Of a stretch of DNA of 64,000 bases, positions 21,576 through 30,343 are shown piece by piece (the first letter of the stretch is position 1; each line of letters starts with the position of its first letter). The stretch is taken from positions 1,178,001-1,242,000 of the forward strand of contig NZ_VTFX01000001.1 in NCBI RefSeq assembly GCF_009192775.1, written 5' to 3'. Position numbers and translations under genes: made by a program. Below the pieces are notes generated by a model, which worked only from the letters and a program-made list of their open reading frames with translations, had not been told where the DNA came from and did not search any database. Source of the DNA: Arthrobacter yangruifuii (GTDB lineage Bacteria; Actinomycetota; Actinomycetes; Actinomycetales; Micrococcaceae).

Positions 21576-23918
21576 TTACTTCCGGGTGACGACGGCGCCC
21601 CCGGCCTTGGTCCAATCGATCCGCCCGCCCTGGAAGGGCTGGGTGCATTTGCCGGCCTTGCAGCTTTCGTCTGCGGTGGGGTAGCCCAGGACGCCCTTCT
21701 CAAAGCCGGTGGACTGCCACTTCCTGCGGATTTCCCCTCCAGTCGGGTGTGCTCCAACAGACTTCGTCCAGGTGATGGCTCCACCCTGGTAATTCTGGTA
21801 GCAGCCGTTGTCCTTGATGCCGCAGACCTCCCCGCTGGTGGGGTAGCCGAGGCCGCCGTTCTCGAAGCCGTGTTTCTGGTAGGCGGTCCGGATGGCGCCG
21901 CTCGGGCTGGGCTGGGCTCCGGTGGCGGGGGACCAGAGGATGGCTCCGCCCTGGTAGTTCTGGTAGCAGCCGTTGTCCCTGATGCCGCAGACCTGTCCGC
22001 CGGTGGGGTAGCCGAGGGTTCCGCTTTCGAAGCCCTGTTTCTGGTAGGCGGTCCGGACCGGACCGTTCGGGCTGACCTGGGCTCCGGTGGCGGAGGACCA
22101 GAGGATGGCTCCGCCCTGGAAGTCCTGGTAGCAGCCGTTGTTTTTGATGCCGCAGACCTCGGGGCCTCTGGGGTAGCCCAGTACTCCGTTTTCGAAACCG
22201 GCAGCCTGGTAGGCAGTGCGGATTGCACGGTTGGCACTGACCTGGGCTCCGGTCGCGGCAGACCAAAGGATGGCTCCGCCGGAGAAGTTCTGGTAGCAGC
22301 CGTTGTCCTTGATGCCGCAGACCTGTCCGCTGGTCGGATAGCCCAGGCTGCCGCTTTCAAAGCCCTGTTTCTGGTAAGCGGTCCGGATGGCACCGTTCGG
22401 GCTGACCCGGGCACCGGTGGCGGAGGACCAGAGAATGGACCCGCCCTGGAAATCCTGGTAGCAGCCGTTGTTCTTGATGCCGCAGACCTCGGCGCTTCTG
22501 GGATAGCCCAGGACTCCGTTTTCGAACCCGCTGGCCTGGTAAGCCTGGCGAATGGAACCGTTGCGACTGGGATATGCCCCCGTCGCGGCAGACCACAGCA
22601 CGGCTCCGCCCTCGAAGTTCTGGTAGCACCCGCCGTCCTTGAGCCCGCAGTTCACTGAACTGGTGGACTTTCCCAAAACCGGGTTGGCTGCCGCTACCCG
22701 GCTGATGGCCGTCGCTGCGGGTGAAGAGCTGCCGGCGGACGACGCACTGCGAACAAAGTGGTCCAAATCCGCGGTGGTTCCCTTGAAGACGTTCGAGTCG
22801 CCGACAAAGGGGCCGGTGCTGGAATACTGCCAGACGTTGTAGGCCGCCCAGCCGTTGGGGAGGGCTCCGGCGGCCTGTCCATAGGAGGCGAGGTGCAGCG
22901 GATGGTTGGAGAAGGCGTTCGTGTTGCCGGTGCAGGTACGCCACCAATCGGTGGTCGTGTAGATCATCGGCACGCGCCCGGTCCTGGCCTGGATGGTATT
23001 GGAGAAGTCCCGGATCCAGGTGATCATTTGCGTGGCACTGAGGTTGTAGCAGGTGTTACCCAGTTGGGGGTAAGGGTTGTACTCAATGTCCAGGAGCGGC
23101 GGGAGGGTGCGCCCGTCAGCGGACCAGCCGCCGCCGTTGTCCACGAAGTAGTTCGCTTCCTGTGCGCCGGAGCCAACCGCGGGGATGGCGAAGTGATAGG
23201 CGCCGCGGACCATGCCGGTGTTGGCCGAACCGTTGTATTGCTGCTTGTAGTAAGGGTTCTTGTAGTAGGTTCCCTCGGTTGCCTTGGTGTAGGCGAAACG
23301 TGCTCCCTGGCGCCAGGCTGCCGCCCAGTCGACGTTTTCCTGGTGGCTGCTGACGTCCAGCCCCTGAATTCCCGCAGGCATCCAGGTGTTCGCCGCGGTT
23401 GCTGCGAAGGCCGGGGTGGCGAGGAATCCGGCCGAGGTGGCGGCGGGTGCCTCGTCCGCGGTGGTGTCGGGAGTGTCCAGCGGCGTCTCCAGCTGTCCAG
23501 CTTCGGCGTCAAGCTTCTGCTGCTTTTCCTCGGGGGTGGGGACCTGGGGATCTCCCGTGGCCAGCAGCCGTTCCATGCCCTGTCCCATGCGGGCGCCGAG
23601 CAGCCCTGCTTCGTCTTTGATGTCCGCTTCGAGGCCGGGCGCATCGGCAGGAGTTTCGGACAGGTGTTCCGCCGTGGGGCCGGCCGTCTGTGAGTCGGAA
23701 TCGGTGACAGGCGCCGGCACGGGTTCCGGCAGCGGTACCGGTGCCGCAGGAACCGGGCTCGGCAAGGATTCCGGAGCCGCCGGCGCAGGGGACTCAGATG
23801 CAGGGGTGGCCGGGGCGGTGGGATTCAGTGGTCCAGCCAGGGCGGGTGACATGCTGCAGACTAGGGCACCGGTAAGGGCCGCACTCCCAAGCCAGCGGGT
23901 GAGCGTTTTTGTGTTCAC
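21576..23918 (-). CDS. secreted GH25 muramidase with seven C-terminal LGFP repeats
   Basis: Extracellular lysozyme-type hydrolase of peptidoglycan. The GTG at 23918 with GGAGAAACC upstream gives 780 residues. A signal peptide (basic TKTLTRWLG, then GSAALTGALVCSMSPALAG) is followed by a Pro/Ala-rich low-complexity linker and a region of about 120 residues. The GH25 domain (about 180-395) has GLDVSSHQENVDWAAAW and the catalytic DIE in PPLLDIEYNPY. The C-terminus holds seven repeats of about 55 residues (about 410-780), each with an L-G-[YK]-[PS] turn, a C-x7-C pair and a W-[ST] strand. LGFP repeats are recalled from actinobacterial wall-associated enzymes and are thought to bind wall polymer. 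The location beside the galactofuranan/rhamnose locus fits a wall-remodelling role. Confidence 0.93.
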   Translation of the reverse strand: MNTKTLTRWLGSAALTGALVCSMSPALAGPLNPTAPATPASESPAPAAPESLPSPVPAAPVPLPEPVPAPVTDSDSQTAGPTAEHLSETPADAPGLEADIKDEAGLLGARMGQGMERLLATGDPQVPTPEEKQQKLDAEAGQLETPLDTPDTTADEAPAATSAGFLATPAFAATAANTWMPAGIQGLDVSSHQENVDWAAAWRQGARFAYTKATEGTYYKNPYYKQQYNGSANTGMVRGAYHFAIPAVGSGAQEANYFVDNGGGWSADGRTLPPLLDIEYNPYPQLGNTCYNLSATQMITWIRDFSNTIQARTGRVPMIYTTTDWWRTCTGNTNAFSNHPLHLASYGQAAGALPNGWAAYNVWQYSSTGPFVGDSNVFKGTTADLDHFVRSASSAGSSSPAATAISRVAAANPVLGKSTSSVNCGLKDGGCYQNFEGGAVLWSAATGAYPSRNGSIRQAYQASGFENGVLGYPRSAEVCGIKNNGCYQDFQGGSILWSSATGARVSPNGAIRTAYQKQGFESGSLGYPTSGQVCGIKDNGCYQNFSGGAILWSAATGAQVSANRAIRTAYQAAGFENGVLGYPRGPEVCGIKNNGCYQDFQGGAILWSSATGAQVSPNGPVRTAYQKQGFESGTLGYPTGGQVCGIRDNGCYQNYQGGAILWSPATGAQPSPSGAIRTAYQKHGFENGGLGYPTSGEVCGIKDNGCYQNYQGGAITWTKSVGAHPTGGEIRRKWQSTGFEKGVLGYPTADESCKAGKCTQPFQGGRIDWTKAGGAVVTRK
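21600..22680 (-). repeat. in-gene tandem repeats encoding LGFP modules (about 165 bp each)
   Basis: Seven direct repeats of about 165 bp inside the GH25 gene. Homologous landmarks encoding the LGYP turn recur at 22006, 22171, 22336 and 22501, exactly 165 bp apart. Modules alternate in type (an NNGCYQDFQGG form and a DNGCYQN form), so the stronger similarity is at a 330-bp period. Confidence 0.88.
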
Positions 23919-24225
23919 GGTTTCTCCAGGTGTTTGCCCCGGTAGGGCACGGGGCATCTACGGAGACTATCGGCTGCTTCCATGGATCCGGTAGGAAACA
24001 GCGGATTGAACACCTAGATGACGGAAATCGGGTCCAAGTAATTCGTGCTGCTTCCAGCAGGAGCCCTGTCCTTGGTGGTGATTCCCGTTATATGCAGGGG
24101 ATGGAAACCTCGTTGCATTATGCTTGCGACGGTGCTCGGGGGGAAGCAGGTAAACAGCTGCGGTTTCGGTTGTGGGCAAATCTCCGGGGCGACCAGGTCT
24201 CGCTTGTTAGTCGAAAGATATATAA
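23919..24225. other. intergenic region between divergent muramidase and acyltransferase genes
   Basis: 307 bp without a convincing gene, less GC-rich than its surroundings. It must carry promoters for both flanking genes. An AT-rich stretch (GATATATAA) ends immediately before the acyltransferase ATG on the plus strand, and TAGTCT on the minus strand near 23970 is a -10-like hexamer for the muramidase. No riboswitch or operator pattern could be supported. Confidence 0.5.
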
Positions 24226-25314
24226 ATGCCCGGTTTCCTACGGCGGTCTCTACAAAACCGCCGCTCATCCCCTTTGACGCTGGCAGAATTGTTTGACGCC
24301 GGAAACAACTCATTGAACGCAATACGGCTGATATTTTCCTGCCTCGTAGTGGTGTCCCACGCCCAGGTTATCGGGGGACTGGGAGAGGAACCGTCGCTGG
24401 GAGGCCGGACACTGGGCGCCTGGTCGGTTGTTGGCTTCTTCGGCATTTCCGGGTACCTGATTACCCGGAGCCGGCTCAACGGGCAACCTGCGGCACGCTT
24501 CTTTCGTGCACGCTTCCTGCGCATTTACCCCGGGTTCCTGGTTGCCCTTCTGCTGGTGGCCTTTGTCTTTGCGCCGTTGTCCGCGGTGCTGGGGCCGGGC
24601 TCCAGCACTTTCGCGGATTCGCTCACCTATGTGCTGCGCAACCTCCTCCTCTACCCGCCCTTCGTCTCGCAGACCACCATTGGAACCACCCTGGCGGAGG
24701 GAGGCATCTGGAACGGTGCGTTGTGGAGCCTTTTCTGGGAGGCCTGCTGTTATCTGGGTGTCGGTGTATTGGGGCTGGCAGCGCTGAAGTCCCGCCGCAC
24801 GGGCCTGCTGGCCATTGCGTTTATCTTCGCTACGGGAGCATCGCTGGCAGCGCACACAGGACTCGTGCCGCCCAGCGAACTTACCCTGGCACCGCCGCTG
24901 GTAGCCGCTTTCGCAGGCGGGGCCCTGCTTTACGTCCACGCGGAGCGGATCAGGGTCCTGCCCGCCGTGGCTGTGTCCACCGTCCTCCTCGCGGTCTCCA
25001 TCGGAACCGGAACGGCAGCCGTCCTGGCGCCGCTGCCATTCGCACTGCTGGTCTTCATCCTGGGTGCGGTACTGCCGCTGCAGCGGGTGGGAGCCAAACG
25101 CGATCTGTCCTACGGCATCTACATCTACGGGGTCCCGGTGCAGAACCTGCTCGAAATCTGGCTGCCGGAGCTTCCACTGCCCCTCTACCTGATCCTCACG
25201 TTCGCCGTCGTCGTGCCGCTGGCGCTGGCCAGCTACACCTGGATTGAGGCGCCCGCAATGCGCCTGAAGAAGAGCGCTCCGAGCACCCCACCGGTCCGGC
25301 CCGTCCAGGTATAG
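24226..25314 (+). CDS. acyltransferase 3 family membrane protein
   Basis: A 362-residue OafA-type O-acyltransferase without an SGNH domain. About ten hydrophobic segments. The family His is in LVVVSHAQVIGG near residue 45, followed by GFFGISGYLITRSRL near 70 and the RFLRIYPGF arginine motif near 96. LWSLFWEACCYLGV near 165 corresponds to the WSLxxE motif. The protein ends soon after the last helix with WIEAPAMRLKK. ATG start with a weak ribosome site (GAAAG, 9 to 10 bases upstream). Family members acylate exopolysaccharides or wall glycans. It is the second of three such genes in the window, and the substrate is unknown. Confidence 0.88.
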   Translation: MPGFLRRSLQNRRSSPLTLAELFDAGNNSLNAIRLIFSCLVVVSHAQVIGGLGEEPSLGGRTLGAWSVVGFFGISGYLITRSRLNGQPAARFFRARFLRIYPGFLVALLLVAFVFAPLSAVLGPGSSTFADSLTYVLRNLLLYPPFVSQTTIGTTLAEGGIWNGALWSLFWEACCYLGVGVLGLAALKSRRTGLLAIAFIFATGASLAAHTGLVPPSELTLAPPLVAAFAGGALLYVHAERIRVLPAVAVSTVLLAVSIGTGTAAVLAPLPFALLVFILGAVLPLQRVGAKRDLSYGIYIYGVPVQNLLEIWLPELPLPLYLILTFAVVVPLALASYTWIEAPAMRLKKSAPSTPPVRPVQV

Positions 25315-25376
25315 GGGACCGGCCGGCCTCACGGTGCGGTGCGGGCTTCCCGTCCTGCCGGCAGGGACAGCGGCGT

Positions 25377-26711
25377 CTACAGGTCTTCACACCGGAGCGT
25401 CGCGGCCCACCCCTCGGGTGCTTCCAGGAGCTGAACGCTCTCGAGCGTGGGATCGGCGTCGCAGGACTGCCGGGCGGAGCGGACCTGCTCTGCCCAGAGC
25501 GGGCCGGAGCTGCGTGCTGCATCGGTTGGAAAATAGTGCACCGCCTGCAGGACGATGAAGGCGCCCAGCACGCCCCAGCGGAACCGGGAGCTCCGGAGGA
25601 AGGCCGGGACGCGGCCCGGTGCCGCACCGTTCCCGGATGGGCGGGCAACGAGCAGCGGTATCAGGGCGAGCAGGAACATTGAGGGAAGGGTGCTGTAGCG
25701 GCTGAGGAAGAAACCGGCCCAGCTCCCGGGAGAGTCGAGCTGTGAGTAGTAGAAGTAGGGCGCCGGGTTGATGACAACAGCTGCCGTCCACAGTGCACCG
25801 GAGGCCAGCAGCCAGACGGCGCCGGTGGTGCGCTGCATCCGGTCCCCGAAACGTGCCAGCGCAAACACGGCCAGGGCAAAGGGCACGGCGCTGAGAACAA
25901 TGGGAAGTGCACCGAAATCCTGCACATGCTCCCTGACGGCGTGGCTGTTGCCGTAGAACAGGGCGGCGCAGGTGTTGAGGAAATACCCGTAAATGATGGA
26001 CAGCAGGTCGCCCGGTTCACCGGTTCCGCCCGAGATTCTGGGAAAGCGCCACAGAGTGTAGAACTGGCAGGCTGCGCCGGCCGCCAGTGCAGCCTTCGCC
26101 CACCAGAGGCTTCTGTCCCGCAGCCGGAAGAGCAGCAGCGGAAGGAACAGCGCCGCCTGGATCTCGCTCAGTCCAATGACCAGGGCGGATGCCGCCAGCA
26201 GTACCTTCTGCCCCGGTCCCGACGGCGGTTTCATCAGGACCCAGGGCGCCAGCCACAGCAGGTACCAGTGCAGGTTGGCCAGGTTGGCCATGGTCTCGAG
26301 GGCTCCGGGGGCCACGAGCACGGGAATGGAGGCCCAGCCAAGCCGTACCGCGGGATTCTCCGTCACCGCGGACCCGCAGTAGAAAGTGAACGCTGCCACC
26401 AGGCCCAGAACAATGCTGCAGGCCACCGTGACCGCCAGCGAGTAGGCTTCAATGCCGAAAACGGGGGTTACCACGGCAACGATGAACCGGGGCAGCAAAT
26501 GCAGATACCCGTCGTAGGGGTTGAGGAGCCCCGGCCCCTGGTCCAGGTACTCGTGGAGGAACACCTGCCCGTCCTCCGCCCAGAGCGTCCGTGCGGTGAG
26601 GGGCGGGACACGGAAAAAGGCCAGTATGGTTCCCGCGTAGGCGATGGCCGGGAAAAGCAGGAAGGACGCCGGACGGGGCCGTTTGTCCGGCCGGCCCATG
26701 AAGGACATCAT
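25377..26711 (-). CDS. polytopic membrane protein, GT-C-like
   Basis: A 444-residue membrane protein from the ATG at 26711 (AGGGG eight bases upstream). A longer upstream reading exists but is Arg/Gly-rich and not membrane-like. About ten hydrophobic segments. The first extracytoplasmic loop has WAEDGQVFLHEYLDQGPGLL, then NPYDGYLHLLPRF. Acidic motifs in the first loop are typical of GT-C polyprenyl-sugar-dependent glycosyltransferases. The C-terminal soluble tail has a Cys pair (RQSCDADPT and TLRCEDL). It is not assigned to a family with confidence. Its location between the wall locus and the pilus operon allows a role in wall glycan or pilus glycosylation, neither shown. Confidence 0.75.
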   Translation of the reverse strand: MMSFMGRPDKRPRPASFLLFPAIAYAGTILAFFRVPPLTARTLWAEDGQVFLHEYLDQGPGLLNPYDGYLHLLPRFIVAVVTPVFGIEAYSLAVTVACSIVLGLVAAFTFYCGSAVTENPAVRLGWASIPVLVAPGALETMANLANLHWYLLWLAPWVLMKPPSGPGQKVLLAASALVIGLSEIQAALFLPLLLFRLRDRSLWWAKAALAAGAACQFYTLWRFPRISGGTGEPGDLLSIIYGYFLNTCAALFYGNSHAVREHVQDFGALPIVLSAVPFALAVFALARFGDRMQRTTGAVWLLASGALWTAAVVINPAPYFYYSQLDSPGSWAGFFLSRYSTLPSMFLLALIPLLVARPSGNGAAPGRVPAFLRSSRFRWGVLGAFIVLQAVHYFPTDAARSSGPLWAEQVRSARQSCDADPTLESVQLLEAPEGWAATLRCEDL

Positions 26712-26956
26712 CCGGTGCCCCTGACCTCGGCTCCTGAAAGAAGGATATAGACCTGCCCCGACGATGCCTACGCCCCGCATGCGTCTTTGCGCCCGGGCCA
26801 CCCGTATTCCGTACCCGGGTAGCGAATACCCGGTTATCCACACCCACACCGGATACCCTCGCCAAAGCCCGCACCCGCTCCTAGCCTGACCTCCGTGGCC
26901 GCCAACAGCGGCCGGCCAGTCTTGATCCGGGCCCTGCGGCCCGGCCACTACGGGGG

Positions 26957-28189
26957 ATGTCGATGGATGCTGTGCAGATCGTCGAAGACGAGGTGCGGGA
27001 ACTCATCCGTGTGCGCGGACTGGATCCGCAGGAACAGTCCGCGGAAGTCCGCCGGCTGGTGGATGCGGCGGTGTCCGACTATGACGAACGGTCGCTGCTG
27101 GGAAGCCTTCCGCCGTTGGGCCGGCTGGAAGCAGTCCGCCGGCAGGTGTTCGACGCCGTTGCCGGTTTCGGGGCGCTCCAGCCGCTGCTGGATGACTCCA
27201 CAGTGGAGGAGGTATGGATCAACTCCCCCTCGGAGATCTACCTTGCACGGGACGGCCGGTCCGAACTGACCTCCCTGACCCTGACCTCGGAACAGGTTCG
27301 GCTGCTGGTGGAGCGGATGCTGAAATCCTCGGGCAGGCGCCTTGACCTCTCCTCACCGTTCGTGGATGCCGCGCTGCCTGACGGTTCCCGGCTGCACGTG
27401 GCCATCCCCGACGTGACCCGGCGGCACTGGGCAGTGAACATCCGCAAGTTCGTAGCCCGTGCCCGCCGGCTTGACCACTTGGTTGAGCTGGGCACCTTGA
27501 CCCCCGGCGCTGCCCGCTTCCTCGGGGCCGCTGTCGCCTCGGGGCTGAACATCCTGGTGTCCGGAGCAACGCAGGCAGGAAAGACCACCATGCTCAACTG
27601 TCTGGGCGCCTCCATCGGTCCGCGCGAACGGGTGGTGACCGTTGAGGAGATTTTCGAACTGCAGCTGCCGCTGCGTGATGTGGTGGGCCTGCAGTGCCGC
27701 CAGGCCAATCTGGAGGGGCAGGGGGAGATCCCGCTCCGTCGGCTCGTGAAGGAAGCGCTGCGGATGCGCCCGGACCGGCTGATTGTGGGGGAGGTGCGGG
27801 AAGCCGAGAGTCTGGACATGCTGATTGCGTTGAATGCAGGCCTGCCGGGGATGTGCACCATCCACGCGAACAGTGCCCGGGACGCCGTGACCAAACTGTG
27901 CACCCTGCCGCTGCTGGCGGGCGCGAACATCTCCAGTGCCTTCGTCGTTCCCACCGTGGCATCCTGCATCGATCTGGTGGTCCATTGCACCCGGACGGGC
28001 ACAGGACGGCGGGAGGTCAGCGAGATCCTGTCCCTGGGCCGGCGGGTCGAGGGCGGAATCATTGAATCATCTCCCGTGTTCGGGCAGGTGGACGGGATAC
28101 TGACCGTGACGGCCGCGTCCATGCCGGCAGCCGACAAATTCGCTGCCGCCGGCGTCAACGTCGCTGCCCTGCTTGGAGCCGCGGCATGA
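26957..28189 (+). CDS. tadA: Tad pilus secretion ATPase (TadA/CpaF family)
   Basis: Hexameric ATPase that powers assembly of Flp-type pili. 410 residues from the ATG at 26957. The ATG at 26963 with GGGGG at better spacing is equally possible. An N-terminal helical domain (about 1-100) is followed by the secretion ATPase core: RLHVAIPDVTRRHWAVNIRK near 140, Walker A SGATQAGKTTML near 205, the acidic segment TVEEIFELQL, RMRPDRLIVGEVREAE near 275, and a His-box CTIHANSARDA near 302. It overlaps tadB by four bases. A stretch of 245 bp upstream separates it from the divergent membrane protein. No TadZ/CpaE or RcpC gene precedes it. Confidence 0.93.
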   Translation: MSMDAVQIVEDEVRELIRVRGLDPQEQSAEVRRLVDAAVSDYDERSLLGSLPPLGRLEAVRRQVFDAVAGFGALQPLLDDSTVEEVWINSPSEIYLARDGRSELTSLTLTSEQVRLLVERMLKSSGRRLDLSSPFVDAALPDGSRLHVAIPDVTRRHWAVNIRKFVARARRLDHLVELGTLTPGAARFLGAAVASGLNILVSGATQAGKTTMLNCLGASIGPRERVVTVEEIFELQLPLRDVVGLQCRQANLEGQGEIPLRRLVKEALRMRPDRLIVGEVREAESLDMLIALNAGLPGMCTIHANSARDAVTKLCTLPLLAGANISSAFVVPTVASCIDLVVHCTRTGTGRREVSEILSLGRRVEGGIIESSPVFGQVDGILTVTAASMPAADKFAAAGVNVAALLGAAA

Positions 28190-29040
28190 GCGCCGCGGCC
28201 GGGCTGATCCTGGGCATGGGGTTGTTGCTGGTGTGGCAGTCCTGTTGGAGTACGCCGGGGAACCGCCCCAGGCGCCGCCGCACCGGATATCTGGAGGACC
28301 TGCTGCGGCAGGCGGGAATCGAACGGGTCGGGACGCCGGGGCTCCTCGTCAGCTGCGCGCTCGCGGGCGTCTGCGTGATGCTCCTCTTGTTCATCCTGAC
28401 CCTTTCCCCGCCCATCGCGGTCTGCTTCGGCCTGTTCGGTGCGGGACTGCCCTACACGCTGGTCCGTTTCCAGGCCCGCCGCAGGAGAGCGTCGCTGGCG
28501 GAACTGTGGCCCGACGTCGTCGACCATCTGCGCTCGGCCATCCGGGCCGGACTGTCGCTTCCGGAGGCACTCATCCAGTTGGCCGGGAACGGGCCGGAGG
28601 AGCTGCGCGGATATTTCCGCTCGTTTGCCGCGGACTACCGGGCCGGGGGCAGCTTCGAGGACTCCCTCACCCGGCTTAAAGACAACCTGGCGGACCCCGT
28701 CGCGGACCGGATCATCGAAGCGCTGCGGATCACCCGTCAGGTGGGCGGTACCGACCTGGGCCGGCTCCTTGGCACCCTGGCGGGTTTCCTCCGCGAGAAC
28801 GCGCGGACCCGGAGTGAACTGCTGGCCCGGCAGTCCTGGACGGTGAACGCGGCGAGGCTGGCGGTGGCGGCCCCCTGGGCGGTGCTGCTGCTGCTGGCAA
28901 CGCAACCGGAAACCGCGGCAGCGTACAACTCGGCCGCCGGTGCCACCGTCCTCGGCGCAGGAATCGGCATCTCCGTCATCTGCTACCGCCTGATGATGCG
29001 GATAGGGGCCCTGCCCGAAGACGTGAGGGTACTGCGGTGA
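28186..29040 (+). CDS. tadB: Tad pilus inner-membrane platform protein TadB-like
   Basis: A 284-residue type II secretion F-family membrane protein. A hydrophobic N-terminus and a second segment (LLVSCALAGVCVMLLLFIL) precede the cytoplasmic F-domain (LRSAIRAGLSLPEALIQLAG near residue 116, then EALRITRQVGGTDLGRLLG near 178). A C-terminal pair of helices follows. It forms the platform with TadC. The start overlaps the tadA stop and the stop overlaps the tadC start, both by four bases, so the three are translationally coupled. Confidence 0.9.
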   Translation: MSAAAGLILGMGLLLVWQSCWSTPGNRPRRRRTGYLEDLLRQAGIERVGTPGLLVSCALAGVCVMLLLFILTLSPPIAVCFGLFGAGLPYTLVRFQARRRRASLAELWPDVVDHLRSAIRAGLSLPEALIQLAGNGPEELRGYFRSFAADYRAGGSFEDSLTRLKDNLADPVADRIIEALRITRQVGGTDLGRLLGTLAGFLRENARTRSELLARQSWTVNAARLAVAAPWAVLLLLATQPETAAAYNSAAGATVLGAGIGISVICYRLMMRIGALPEDVRVLR

Positions 29041-29975
29041 CGCCCGGCTTGGCAGCCGCGGTGCTGGCGGGAGTCCTGCTGGGCACAGGACTGGTACTGG
29101 TGTTCCACCGGCTGCCGCCGCTGCGCCAGACAACGTTCGCCGAACGCGTGGAACCACAGCTGCGCTCGGTCGCCCCTGCCTCCAGGCTCCTGCTGCCCGC
29201 CCCGGATCTCACCCTGTTCGGCCCGCTGGAGCGGATCCTGCGGCCGCTGCTCCGTGACGCCGTACACCGGCTCGCCCGCTGGTCTCCGGCCAACCGTGCC
29301 CTCGGTGTCCGGCTGCAGCAGGCCGGAGGCAGCAAATCGGTGTCGGATTTCCGGGCCGAACAAGTGTTGTTTGCCGGCGGCGGGTTTCTTGCCGGGGGTA
29401 CGGCCGGGGTGGTCCTCGCCGGGAGCGGCCGCATTGGTGCCGTGTCGGTTGTGCTGCTGACGTGCGCCTGCGCGGCTGCCGGGTTCCTGCTGCGTGACTA
29501 CCTGCTGACGCAGCACATCGCACGCCGCAACAGCCGGATCCTCGCCCAGTTTCCCAGCCTGGCCGAAATGATGGCGCTCGCCGTCGGTGCCGGGGAGAGC
29601 GCCGGCGGAGCGTTGGAACGTGTCTGCGCTGCGGCGCAGGGGGAACTGGCGGATGAGTTTGACCGGGTCCTGGCCCAGACCCGCTCCGGTCAGCCGCTGA
29701 CCACAGCCCTGCAGGACTTCTCGCACCGGATCCGGCTGGCGCCGCTGACGCGGTTCGTGGACGGCGTGACCGTTGCGGTGGACCGCGGCACACCGCTGGC
29801 AGACGTGATGCGCGCACAGGCCCAGGACGTACGCGATACCGCCAAACGCGACCTGATGGAAACAGCGGGAAAGAAGGAAATAGCCATGATGGTGCCGGTC
29901 ATCTTCGGAATCCTGCCGCTGACGGTGCTGTTTGCGGTCTTCCCCGGCCTGGCACTGCTGCGGCTGGGGCTGTGA
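29037..29975 (+). CDS. tadC: Tad pilus inner-membrane platform protein TadC-like
   Basis: A 312-residue F-family membrane protein. Signal-anchor-like N-terminus, a paired hydrophobic region near residues 115-160 (LFAGGGFLAGGTAGVVLAG, LLTCACAAAGFLL), and then the F-domain with FPSLAEMMALAVGAGESAGG near 180 and GTPLADVMRAQAQDVRD near 250. It ends in a long hydrophobic helix (MMVPVIFGILPLTVLFAVFP). GTG start overlapping tadB. An 81-bp gap follows before the small membrane-protein gene. Confidence 0.9.
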   Translation: MTPGLAAAVLAGVLLGTGLVLVFHRLPPLRQTTFAERVEPQLRSVAPASRLLLPAPDLTLFGPLERILRPLLRDAVHRLARWSPANRALGVRLQQAGGSKSVSDFRAEQVLFAGGGFLAGGTAGVVLAGSGRIGAVSVVLLTCACAAAGFLLRDYLLTQHIARRNSRILAQFPSLAEMMALAVGAGESAGGALERVCAAAQGELADEFDRVLAQTRSGQPLTTALQDFSHRIRLAPLTRFVDGVTVAVDRGTPLADVMRAQAQDVRDTAKRDLMETAGKKEIAMMVPVIFGILPLTVLFAVFPGLALLRLGL

Positions 29976-30056
29976 GGGGACATCGGGGAAAGACGCAAAA
30001 ACAACGAATCGCCACGCGGGACAAGCCAGGGAAAGCCCTACGAAACGGATGGAATC

Positions 30057-30320
30057 ATGATGAACCGCAGCAGCAGAAAACAGGACTACACACAGATCAC
30101 CGGCTGGGCCGCCCTCGCCGTAGCGGCGGCAGGGTGGTGGTACGGGCTGCTCCGGCAGATCCGGACGGCTTTGACCCCTGCGGATCCGGAGCGCGGCGAC
30201 GTACCGGGGTGGGTCATGATCACCCTTATGTCCGCCATCCTCGTCGCCGGGCTGCTGGCCCTGGTCCAACCCGCCCTCAAGGACCTGTTCGAATCCGCGA
30301 TAAAACAGGTGAAGCCATAA
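30057..30320 (+). CDS. small membrane protein, candidate Flp-like pilin
   Basis: An 87-residue protein in the position where Tad operons carry the pilin. It has two hydrophobic stretches (WAALAVAAAGWWYGLL near residue 18 and GWVMITLMSAILVAGLLALV near 51) separated by a charged ERGD segment. The C-terminus is amphipathic (LKDLFESAIKQVKP). It lacks the usual pilin cleavage context with Glu at +5, and also the TAEYA motif of actinobacterial Flp/DUF4244 pilins. It could therefore be an atypical pilin or another small Tad component. GGATGGAAT precedes tandem ATG codons at 30057 and 30060. Confidence 0.68.
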   Translation: MMNRSSRKQDYTQITGWAALAVAAAGWWYGLLRQIRTALTPADPERGDVPGWVMITLMSAILVAGLLALVQPALKDLFESAIKQVKP

Positions 30321-30343
30321 ACCGGAGGCGGCGCCGTGCCGCC

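Noticed and set aside
21600-22680. Possible CRISPR-like or satellite repeat array
   Set aside because: The repeats have a 165-bp period, keep one reading frame and encode LGFP modules. There are no short identical repeats with unique spacers.
23919-24225. Cyclic-di-AMP riboswitch upstream of the secreted muramidase
   Set aside because: Such switches often precede actinobacterial wall hydrolase genes, but reading the minus strand showed none of the conserved ydaO core words.
26805-26870. Operator formed by repeated TACCC and GGATACCC words before tadA
   Set aside because: TACCCGGGTA is palindromic and related words recur, but arms and spacing are irregular and no regulator is nearby. Chance in GC-rich DNA is likely.
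27238-29157. 639-codon open frame on the minus strand
   Set aside because: It is antisense to tadA, tadB and the start of tadC, which have clear motifs and overlapping coupled starts. The translated product is low-complexity.
30009-30343. N-terminal extension of the first TadE-like protein
   Set aside because: The frame is open back to 29972, but it passes through the small membrane-protein gene and is Arg-rich with no helix or family similarity. The GTG at 30344 is preferred.
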